Both the position numbers and the translations under genes were made by a program. The notes under the pieces are model-generated. The model did no database searches. It was not told the DNA's origin and worked only from the letters and a program-made list of their open reading frames with translations. Shown piece after piece: positions 28,901 to 36,958 of a DNA stretch of 36,958 bases; the stretch's first letter is position 1, and the number at the start of each line of letters is the position of its first letter. This stretch comes from Blattamonas nauphoetae (lineage: Eukaryota > Preaxostyla > Oxymonadida), in NCBI GenBank assembly GCA_033064195.1, contig JARBJD010000524.1:1-36958 (forward strand), read 5' to 3'.

Positions 28901-30270
28901 AGATCGTGAATTATTGATTTTCGTGGATTATTGACGCTACTATTAGACCACAAAATGAAAAATTCTAATACCCAAGAAAAGACGAAACAATCATTTATTT
29001 GTAATATACCATCAATGATAAACACTTATTTCTGGGAGACAGACGCGTTGGAGCAGTATTAAAAGAATCGAAAAATTAAGCTTATAGATCCACTCAAAAC
29101 CGGAATTTCTCCTAAACCCGGAACATGGGGTTGAAAGATACCTATTGGGCAAACTAAGAAAAAATAAAATTTGAGAATTATAGACCGACGCAAATCAGAG
29201 AAAACCCTCAAAATACCTCTTTGGACCTGTTTGAATCAGGAGAACTGGTCATATCTTCACAACCTGTGAACCGATTTTGATGAAAATTTTCACAAAAACG
29301 TTTTTGATGAAACGAACAATTTGAGAAAACATTGGAGAAAAAATGCTGGATATTTGGGAAAATAGAAAAAACCCATATTTTTCTCGAGAAAAAGTCTTAG
29401 AAAAAATATCTTTCATTTTTGAGCAGCTTTGTCGAGATGTTTACGATAACAATGCACTTTATTTGGTGCAAAACGGATGGCTGGTTGTGGAGAAACGATC
29501 CAAAAAGTTGAGAAAAATGTAGGCATTGTTGCTGTATACAGTATTTTGAGGGTTTCTCTGATTTGCGTCGGTCTATAATTCTCAAATTTTATTTTTTCTT
29601 AGTTTGCCCAATATGTATCTTTCAACCCCCATGTTCCGGGTTTAGGAGAAATTCCGGTTTGAGTGGATCTATTAATTCCAAAGTACTTTTCCAATTTTTA
29701 ATTTCTATATATAGGGAGCTCCAAAAATGTCAAAAACGACCATTGCCCAGAAAAACCTATAAACGTCAGTGATGCATGGGGTAGTGTCTACATCCTCCAG
29801 GTGTATTCCGAAGGGTCCTACTCACTCGTGGAGCTCTGGAGATAATGATCAAGGCATCAATGTTTTGAACTAATGTCAATCGTCTCGAGAATCAATGCGG
29901 AAAAAGATCGTACGTGGACTTTTCAAAAAGAAATCCAAAAATTTTCTGACGATCGACCTGGGGCACCTGGGGCACTCAATAGCACCGGAGAACAGCCACG
30001 ACTTCCATTTGCTAGTGAGCACTTTCAATTGTCCTGAGAAAAGAAAGCCCAAAATGATCGTACGTGGACTTTCCAAAATGAAAAGAAAATTTTAGGCGAT
30101 CGACCTGGGGCACCTGGGGCACCTAATCGGAATGGAGATCAACGATGACTTCTCTGCGCTAATGAGATTCGTCAAATATTTCTAAAATGCGACCTGGGGC
30201 ACCTGGGGCACTCAATAGCAATAATGAATAATCACTAATTCCTCGCACTAATGAGCTCTGTCAATTGTGT
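28901..30270. repeat. Left terminal inverted repeat of Polinton 2
   Basis: The tip AGATCGTGAATTATTGA at 28901 matches the inverted tip of copy 1 at 20696. The inner part 30010-30212 matches 19495-19700. It carries three CCTGGGGCACCTGGGGCAC motifs, near 29957, 30103 and 30192, and two CGTACGTGGAC motifs. A 583 bp foldback element interrupts it. Confidence 0.65.
29087..29669. mobile_element. 583 bp foldback element with ~130 bp inverted arms
   Basis: The arms 29087-29217 and 29541-29669 are near-perfect inverted copies. The outer end is GATCCACTCAAA(A)CCGGAAT and the inner end GAGAAACCCTCAAAATAC-like. TA lies directly outside both ends (29085-29086 and 29670-29671), as expected for Tc1/mariner target duplication. 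The ~320 bp interior is AT-rich with no coding capacity. It is a non-autonomous MITE inserted into the Polinton terminal repeat. Confidence 0.85.
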
Positions 30271-30349
30271 CGGATAATGACTCCATTTTGGACTACTGTC
30301 AATCGAGAACACAGATAATTATGGGTCTCAGAAAAATAAACGCAGAACT

Positions 30350-30386
30350 TTTTATAAATCGAATTTTTATCTCCTTAGAAAGAATG
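30350..30386 (+). promoter_or_regulatory. AT-rich promoter-like tract before the helicase gene
   Basis: TTTTTATAAATCGAATTTTT lies about 100 bp upstream of the listed helicase start and resembles the T-rich tracts of copy 1. The TAAATG core is absent. Confidence 0.3.
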
Positions 30387-30463
30387 GCATTACAAATTTC
30401 AAGAATTGAATTCAAGAAAATGATGACACTCTCAACGACGATTTCGATAATGATTTCGACGCA

Positions 30464-32899
30464 ATGTTCAATAATCTTCCTGACGAAATTCATTCATTGT
30501 CTGATCGTTTGAGACCACACAAAGTCCCATTGTTCGACTATAAGAAATACAACGATGGTATATCATCTGAGAGTGCTGGTCATAAACGAACAGGAACAGC
30601 AATAAACATTGCACATGTGACCAACCTAGCAGTCGTGGATATTGACATCTTGGATAAGGATGCTGATGAAGAAACCAAGAACCAAATCCGAACATCTGTG
30701 TTAAATGTATTACCCAATGATGTCGGATTAGTAGTGACTGGATCAGGGGGTCTTCATATATACTGCGATATTAATGGCTACAAACTGGAGAAAAACTCAA
30801 TGGTGAAGGTGAAGAAAACTGACCAATACGATGTGGATTTATTCGCCTGTGTAGACTCATCTCTGCGCTGGATAGTGCAACCGAAATCCAAAGTCCAAAG
30901 GAAAGTGGAAGGCACTAATAAAATCCAATCATATAAGACCATTAATGACTTTGACGAACTCTTCATCCTATCATCATTGTCAGATGTATTATCTAGTCTA
31001 TGTATTTCATTAAAGCCCACTCCAACAGAGAAGAAGCCATCAGTGAAGTCATCAGTGAACCAGACCAAAATTGAAAGTCCAATAGCTCCTTCTTTCGACG
31101 AGGATTCCATTCAACAGTACACTTTAGCCCAAGCTGATTTAATCAGAAATGGACTGAAAGGACTAGTGATTCACAACGATTCTGGATCGAGATCAATTGA
31201 AGAGGAAGTCTCCTTGTTGCCATTATTTGCAGGCATTAATTCCTTAAGACACATCAATGGATTTACAGACGAGATGCTCGAACAAACATACAAAGACATC
31301 TATGACAATAACACATTGACTGAGAATGCAGAGAAGAATTGGGAAGCTCAGAGAATACGGTACGCTTCGAATGTTACCCATCCTGGAGTCCTCATTAAAA
31401 TCATTAGAATCCATAATGAAAAGTACTACAATGATGAACTCCTTATTCCTCTCACTGACTACGATGTCTCTGATTTCTTTGACAGTCTTGAAGTTGATTC
31501 TCATGATGAACCAGTCAATGATAATCTCTCAATGAACCCACTAATGAACAATCAAGAACGAAGGATTCATTCGATGAAAAGATCGATCTACTGTCTCCAT
31601 TTGACTTCTACAATAAGGAAAAAGGCAACCAACAAAGAATACAAATCAGAGACAGAAGTGCTAAGAGATCTATTGAAAGTTCTTCGCTGTATTGAAGTCT
31701 CATTGTTATGCATTGTGAAAGAGTACAGTTCTCTTGATCTCTGCTATCGTGTCAATGTTCAGAAAGAAGGTAACGTCTTGAGATTATTGAAATCAATCAA
31801 AGTGACCATCCCAAGCGAAGATCCAAAGAAGTGTAGAACGATCACGTGCCAATCAACATTCGAGAATTATCGCAATCTATTCATGGTCAATGGCATTCGA
31901 TTCATGAGCGATAATCCACAGATGTTCTCGCTATTCCAAGGATACAAATATCCATTCGTTAGTGAACCAAACACTGATCTGATTCAACCATTCTTAGATT
32001 TCACCAAAGAGATAATTTCAGACAATAATGAAGAATTGTATAACTTCATTATCAACTGGATATCATTCGTGATTCAGAATCCTGGTCAGAAAACAGCGTC
32101 AGTCATTATCTTGAAGGGAATGCAAGGAATTGGCAAAAATGTCTGGACTAATGTGCTCTGTGAAATAATGCGAGGATACTCTGCTCCAAATATCACTGAC
32201 ATTCAGGAACTCTGCGGTACATTCAACACAGTAATTGAAGGCAAAATGCTGATCGTCTGTAATGAATTGAAGAACGCTGGTGAAGAAAGAATGTCGAACT
32301 ATGATGCCCTCAAATCAATAATTTCCGACACTAGCTTCAGAGCTAATGAAAAGGGAATCGCTTGTCGTGACGCTGAGAATGTTGCCAATCTGATCTTCTG
32401 CACAAACAACGCATATCCAGTCAAGATTGAAGTCGATGATAGACGCTATTGTGTCTGCAAAGTCTCCAATAAACGCAAGGATGATGCCAGCTATTTCCTA
32501 AACCTCATCCGCTCCTTCACTCCTGATTTTTACTCGCACCTATTGACATACTTCAATCAGAGACCCATCACCGACTTCAACCCAAGGCAATTACCAAACA
32601 CTAATGCTAGATGTATTCTCCAAGAAGTGTCTCGATCAGTAATAGGAGACTTCTGTCAACAGCACATCGATGAATTAGAACAAGGAATGCCATGTTCCTA
32701 TGCCGCTGAACTAATGCCAGATCACAATAAGAAACTCAAGACATTCCAGATGGACCTCCATGAGCACTGCACTAGAAAAAAGGTCACTATAAATAAACAA
32801 CGAATATGGTGCTATGTCATCGATCCCAAGTATGCCGATCTACTTAAGAAATCCTCCATCAATGACCAAGACACTAATGACCAATACACCGATGACTAA
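30464..32899 (+). CDS. PrimPol-like primase fused to SF3 (D5-like) helicase
   Basis: An 811-residue replication protein. The N-terminal archaeo-eukaryotic primase part shows the D-x-D strand VVDIDI (D59, D61), the SGGLHIY motif (94-100, H98) and YDVDLF (122-126). The C-terminal superfamily 3 helicase part has a leader (FIINWISFVIQNPGQK), Walker A GMQGIGKN (552-559), Walker B MLIVCNE (595-601), motif C LIFCTNN (643-649) and a following DDRRY (658-662), typical of the D5/DUF5906-like helicases of large DNA viruses, virophages and related elements. It would prime and unwind DNA for replication. The last codons merge into the ACCAATG-type repeat. The listed start is the first Met of the open frame. 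Confidence 0.88.
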   Translation: MFNNLPDEIHSLSDRLRPHKVPLFDYKKYNDGISSESAGHKRTGTAINIAHVTNLAVVDIDILDKDADEETKNQIRTSVLNVLPNDVGLVVTGSGGLHIYCDINGYKLEKNSMVKVKKTDQYDVDLFACVDSSLRWIVQPKSKVQRKVEGTNKIQSYKTINDFDELFILSSLSDVLSSLCISLKPTPTEKKPSVKSSVNQTKIESPIAPSFDEDSIQQYTLAQADLIRNGLKGLVIHNDSGSRSIEEEVSLLPLFAGINSLRHINGFTDEMLEQTYKDIYDNNTLTENAEKNWEAQRIRYASNVTHPGVLIKIIRIHNEKYYNDELLIPLTDYDVSDFFDSLEVDSHDEPVNDNLSMNPLMNNQERRIHSMKRSIYCLHLTSTIRKKATNKEYKSETEVLRDLLKVLRCIEVSLLCIVKEYSSLDLCYRVNVQKEGNVLRLLKSIKVTIPSEDPKKCRTITCQSTFENYRNLFMVNGIRFMSDNPQMFSLFQGYKYPFVSEPNTDLIQPFLDFTKEIISDNNEELYNFIINWISFVIQNPGQKTASVIILKGMQGIGKNVWTNVLCEIMRGYSAPNITDIQELCGTFNTVIEGKMLIVCNELKNAGEERMSNYDALKSIISDTSFRANEKGIACRDAENVANLIFCTNNAYPVKIEVDDRRYCVCKVSNKRKDDASYFLNLIRSFTPDFYSHLLTYFNQRPITDFNPRQLPNTNARCILQEVSRSVIGDFCQQHIDELEQGMPCSYAAELMPDHNKKLKTFQMDLHEHCTRKKVTINKQRIWCYVIDPKYADLLKKSSINDQDTNDQYTDD

Positions 32900-33395
32900 T
32901 CCACCAATGTCTATATATTTTTGCCTATCCACAAACACCCCCATTTTCCATCAATGTCTCTTCACAAATACCTCTCCATCAACGCCCCATTCAACAATGC
33001 CTCACACAACAATGACTCTCCACCAATACTATTCCATTAATGCCACTCTATATATTATTATCATTATCGACATGTAATATCCCACCAATGTCTCATCATC
33101 AATGACTTCATCAATCACTCTCCACCATTATCCCTCCACCAATGCCTCTCCACCAATCTCTCCCACCAATACCACACAATCACATCCACCAATATCTCCA
33201 CACCAATACCTCCACCAATGTCCCCACTATCCACCTAATATCTCTCCACCAATCTCTATCCACCTATGCCCATACACCTATCTATATCCACCTATATCCC
33301 CACACCAACCTATATCCACCTATCTCAATCATCCTTGACATCTCCATCTATGTCTATACACTTATTGCCTCTCACCTCCCTATCCACTACCCCTT
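32850..33395 (+). repeat. Degenerate CCACCAATG short-repeat tract
   Basis: About 540 bp of irregular units such as CCACCAATG, CTCCACCAAT and CCACCTAT, starting within the last codons of the helicase gene. All G-poor, C/A/T-rich. No gene is seen here. Confidence 0.8.
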
Positions 33396-33420
33396 ATCTC
33401 TGAGAACACATGAAAAAGTG

Positions 33421-33520
33421 GTTGAAATGATCTATTTTGAGGTTTTCTCGGGATCCAGTGGGAGGACAACTCTAAAATTTTTATTTTTTCTTAGTTTGAC
33501 CAAAATGGTCCCTCACAGAA
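33421..33520. repeat. Relic arm related to the 583 bp foldback element
   Basis: TATTTTGAGGTTTTCTC and ATTTTTATTTTTTCTTAGTT in the same order match the arm of the 583 bp element (29541-29620) with several differences. Confidence 0.6.
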
Positions 33521-33556
33521 AAAGGCCGGATTAGTGACACCGGACGGTTTGGTGAC

Positions 33557-33754
33557 ACCACTATTACTCCTTGCGACTTTTGGCTTTGGAGCGCCATTGC
33601 CGAGCGAGTGTTTCCAGCCGATCCACGAAGTATCATCCAATTGAAAGAGCTAATTCAAGAAGCGATCTCAGTTCTGTCACTCGATGAAATCACGAGAGCA
33701 TGCAGAAATGGGAGTTTGTCCTTGGTGATGTCACATCCATCCCTCTCAGCATAG
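33557..33754 (+). pseudogene. Tc1/mariner transposase C-terminal remnant
   Basis: An uninterrupted 65-codon stretch reads ITPCDFWLWSAIAERVF, then PADPRSIIQLKELIQEAIS and a final RACRNG segment. This matches the C-terminal end of mariner transposases (the usual TPCDFFLWGYLK block after the last catalytic Asp, then a P-x-x-I-x-x-L-K-x-x-I helix). The catalytic core upstream is missing, so it is a dead plain DNA transposon fragment. Neighbouring MITE-like arms suggest both derive from the same mariner family. Confidence 0.75.
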
Positions 33755-34093
33755 GATAAATTTCTCGCGTTTTTCGATCAAATGTCAAGTAAAACTTGTC
33801 GAAGTGGTTTGAAGAATAAATTAGGTACATCAAAATACCCTGTTTTCCTGACGACGACGAATCTAAAACCGGGTTTTCATCGTTAGGAGGGAATGAGAAC
33901 ATCTGAACCGAATGTGAGATGATAGGAAGAGCAAATCAGTATTATTGTGATTAAGATAAAGAGATATAGTCTTGGCATTATTCTTGGTGGTTCTTGATCA
34001 AGACCCATTTTCCTGCGAGGGGACATCACCAACGACAACCTCCCAAATGTTCTTCACCGATGCCACACTTGTATAGAGAGAGAAACTCCGTAG

Positions 34094-36021
34094 TAGGCTT
34101 GTCTGACTGGCACTGACCGGTCAGTTTTCACCGAAAAGTACTGACGGTCACTGACCGGAGAAATATCAGAAACCATAATCCAAAGTTACCATTTCTCCGG
34201 AGTGGAAAAATATTAAGTTGAAAAGAGAATGAGTTTCAGTGTCTTTTCTTCTAGATTTGATTTGATTATATCCTTTTATTGTTATTCAGCTGTTTCAGAT
34301 TCTTTTCGTCTGATGACACCGATCGAACCCATACAGTCACGAACTTCAATCTCAAACAGCAGAGATGTGACAACATCTGCACCTTTGCAAAAGCTTCCCA
34401 GCTTCACACACATCAGTATCGTTTTGAGAACAAAAGAAAGGGGTTTGGGTTGGTTTTCTCCAACCTTAAAGATGAAAACACTCTCAGAAAGGATCTCCAT
34501 CCAGATGGTGAATTGAAAGATATCACATCAACCAAGAAAGCGCCGGAAGTGAAAAGAAATGTGGAAAGTGAAATTTTGTCACCTTGTTTCTCAGAATCAT
34601 GTTGTTTATTGTGGACGAAGGATTTGACAGACTGTCGCACTTGTGCGTTCTGTCACTGTTTACGCGACAGCAAGGGTTCCTTTCGCTCTGATTGTGCGAT
34701 TGGACAATCGTGCTGACTTTAGCGGATGGATGAGTTGGAAACAACGATGATCAAGAAATCATCTCGAAGAATGAGGGAGGGTCCCTTTCGCTGAGCTATT
34801 TTGTGTTTGTGCCATCTCAGTAAGCGAGTGCTGTGAAGCAGAATGGTGTATTTCTGTTGATAGCATCGTGTGTGTCCCGTGGAGAGGATTAAATTGGCAA
34901 GATTGTGTCGATCGTGGTGGAGGTGAGGGCAGGATCAGGAAACCAGAGAATGAGGTTTTCTCTTCGTTCTAGCAGTAAGGAGGACACTCCATTGATTGCT
35001 TGTACGCGATGTCGAAGGGAAATGGTGAGGTGCTCGCTTCTTTGGCTGAATGGGGACACAGACAGTGAGATTTAGTTTGCTTGAAGTTCGTCGGAAGGAG
35101 ATTTGATGCTGACGGTGGTGAGAATGGAGGGGAAGGAGAGAGGAGGAAGTGAAGGAGGCGTTTCCATTTCGAATGTGATCTCGATCAGTCTGGTCTTCTC
35201 CGAAGATCATGTTAACTTTTCAGCGATATCTCTTTGTTGCCGTGTCGATGTGGTCGCTGTCGCCTCCCTTCCGTCGTCGTTGAGCATCACTGAATCGCCA
35301 CGGAGTGCAGCTTGGGAGACACAACAGAACCCATCCACCATCCAGAATCGATTGTGGTGGATGGAGTGAATGGGAAGGACGAGTCGCTGTGCTGGGTGTC
35401 GGCAAGTGAGTGTGGATCGGTGAGTGGTTTGAGTGTTCGTCTTCCCGCACAATGTGAACGGTCGCTTTTGATGAAAACCGGAACGATGAGCGAATGCACT
35501 CCGCAGCATGCTGGAAACACAATCGAGATTGCTGGAGAAGGAAAGGCTCTGTCGATTCTGGAATCCTCTCAAGTAGATTCACTCCTTTCGATGTCGTCAG
35601 AAACTGTCTCGATTGAGGATGTTGGATTCACTCAGCATTCGTTGCTGTTGAGCAGATATCGTTTAGAATCGCTGCTCATTCTTATTTAGAATGAATCAAT
35701 AGAGAACCTTCCGAGATCTTTTCATGAAGAAATTGAGAACAAAACAGAAAAAGTGATAAAGAATCATACCAAGTTCCTTTGTTCCGCAGAATAGTACAAA
35801 ACGAGGCGATGATGATCTGGACAGGCACAAGGATCATGAAAGTGAGACGAATCGTACAAATAAGTGAAAAAGGCTATCACACGGCTTCAGTACACAAATC
35901 ATGACATTACTAACTGATTTCTTGCCTGTTTCCCTTAAATGTTAAGTATTGTATGGAGGGTGGATCTTCCCTTTGAAAAATTGTCCACTGACACTGGCCT
36001 TTCGGCCAGTCAGACAAGCCT
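34094..36021. mobile_element. hAT-like non-autonomous element, ~1.9 kb
   Basis: The ends AGGCTTGTCTGACTGGC (34095-34111) and its inverse (36005-36021) form 17 bp terminal inverted repeats. Subterminal CACTGACC-type motifs lie inside both ends. The left end begins TAGGCTTGTC, close to the TAGGG-type ends of hAT elements. The flanks share CTCCGTAG (34086-34093 and 36020-36027), overlapping the right end by two bases, so the 8 bp target duplication is probable but not clean. No transposase is seen inside. Confidence 0.6.
35103..35689 (+). pseudogene. Host beta-helix gene fragment inside the hAT-like element
   Basis: The plus strand reads SIVVDGVNGKDESLCWVS, then ASECGSVSGL and later ETVSIEDVGFTQHSLLLS. 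The D-G-x-x-G-x-D-x-x-x-C...C pattern is the usual N-terminal entry of protist beta-helix surface proteins (as in DGxDxxxCG...PCxT). Two overlapping plus frames (35103-35369 and 35312-35689) carry parts of it. Minus-strand frames over the same span show no recognisable pattern. It lies between the hAT-like ends, so it could be captured host sequence. Confidence 0.4.
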
Positions 36022-36324
36022 CCGTAGAGATTTAAACTTGACTTACGTTTCATTTCACTTTATTTTGTTGAGTTTCATCACTTTTTTACCAAAGATGTTG
36101 CGATCAACCCATTGAGTTAGACAACATACACGCTAATGAGGACAAATGCCCCTCCATCGACTATCTCACGCACTTGGTGCTCTATGAGTCTGCTCTCATC
36201 TTCATTAATACTTGACCTTCATTTGCGTTTCCTTTCTATCTCCGAACATCAATTGGCTCCCATTTCAATTCATGCCTTTTCCTCTTTTGATCTGTGATTT
36301 GTTGCAGCACTCGAAGATACCGAA

Positions 36325-36669
36325 ATGATTCATATCTTCCTCAGTCACGAATACGTGCCTGGGATTTCGCGATTTAGGTACCTTTCTGGTTTGCGGCAGT
36401 GTGTTGCAGCAGACAGCATCCTGATTCATGAATCCTCTCCGGACGCGAATCCGACAAGCATTCCATGTGTGGGGAATCAGAATATGGACACTATCACACC
36501 AATGGGAACTCTGTGTTTCGGGTTTCGTGCAACTTTTCGCCGAAGAGAACGATTAGTTTGTCCGTTGATGGATTGCAGCCGGGCCATTTCTAGTGAAGAC
36601 ACATCTTCTTCTTCACTTCTGTTTGGATACAATGTAGGGCTGTCGAAGTATGTGTTTCTCACCATCTGA
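36325..36669 (+). pseudogene. Possible host beta-helix fragment
   Basis: A 114-codon frame with beta-strand texture and several cysteines (LSHEYVPGISRFRYLSGL, DSILIHESSPDAN). It resembles the other host fragments but has no defined domain. It could be part of the same gene as the open frame that follows. Confidence 0.3.
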
Positions 36670-36958
36670 TGCAGCTGATGGAACAGGTGATCATGCTCCC
36701 GTTTTGGTTTATGACCTTGACCTTCCTTACTCCTACAACTGACAATGAAGTATCGAGAGAAGACGACTTAACGTTTTATCGATTCCACAACACGTACAAC
36801 TCCGTCGCTTCAGCTCTCTATGAACTCGACTGGAGGTGGGGAATGTTTCTTGCAACGCTGAGAACCAAGTCAACACTGGATGTGGATTACCGAGTTTTCT
36901 CTCCTTGCAGATTGGGAGCAATCGAAATCTGCCCAAATGAAGCAACAGTCTCGATCAG
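36669..36958 (+). CDS. Partial open frame running off the window
   Basis: From the ATG at 36669 the frame stays open to the last base (about 96 codons), with MEQVIMLPFWFMTLTFL near the start and ALYELDWRWGMFLATLRTK later. No domain is recognised. A competing frame over its first ~75 bases also reads plausibly (DAADGTGDHAPVLVYDLD), so the assignment is weak. Confidence 0.25.
   Translation, partial: MQLMEQVIMLPFWFMTLTFLTPTTDNEVSREDDLTFYRFHNTYNSVASALYELDWRWGMFLATLRTKSTLDVDYRVFSPCRLGAIEICPNEATVSI

Larger units (their letters stand above)
28901..33400 (+). mobile_element. Left-end fragment of a second Polinton
   Basis: This fragment starts at a tip matching the right end of copy 1 in inverted orientation, continues through a terminal repeat (28901-30270) and contains one intact-looking large gene, a PrimPol/SF3 helicase. 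It stops near 33.4 kb, where repeats and a mariner remnant begin. The polymerase, integrase and capsid genes are absent. The right limit is approximate. The open helicase frame points to a young piece. Confidence 0.65.

Overview
The window is eukaryotic DNA, probably from a protist. It carries one nearly complete Polinton/Maverick-type virus-like element, the end fragment of a second related copy, and small DNA transposons, set in repeat-rich host sequence with decayed gene fragments. The host cannot be named from the sequence alone. Short beta-helix-like surface-protein fragments and tRNA-headed short repeats would suit a free-living or gut-dwelling flagellate such as an oxymonad, but this is only a guess.

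Layout. Positions 1-1.9 kb: decayed minus-strand host coding sequence. 2.2-3.7 kb: tRNA-like SINE heads, a four-copy hairpin repeat, an A-rich tail and a 265-278 bp duplicated repeat. 3.7-20.7 kb: Polinton 1. Its genes are tightly packed: small proteins, a family B DNA polymerase with extra domains, a retroviral-type integrase, a packaging ATPase, four proteins without clear homology, two short MAPG proteins, two paralogous capsid proteins, a small protein and a phage-like fibre with an S74 self-processing domain. An inverted-repeat end follows at 19.4-20.7 kb. 20.7-28.9 kb: a non-viral spacer holding a 2.6 kb pyrimidine-rich minisatellite, a perfect 71 bp x 3 repeat and degenerate host-like sequence. 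28.9-33.4 kb: the left end of a second Polinton, with a terminal repeat (split by a 583 bp foldback element) and a PrimPol/SF3-helicase gene. 33.4-36.96 kb: a mariner transposase remnant, a hAT-like 1.9 kb element containing host-like sequence, and further host fragments.

How the genes work together. The polymerase, and the primase-helicase in the second copy, would replicate the element. The integrase inserts it, the ATPase would fill a shell built from double-jelly-roll-type capsid proteins, and the fibre would serve attachment. Many of the genes begin with a T-rich tract followed by TAAATG, which looks like the late promoter of poxviruses and suggests the element carries its own transcription signals. 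Long open frames point to a recent insertion. Element 1 looks mostly whole with perhaps one to three breaks, and its left terminal repeat was not found. The piece of element 2 looks short but open.
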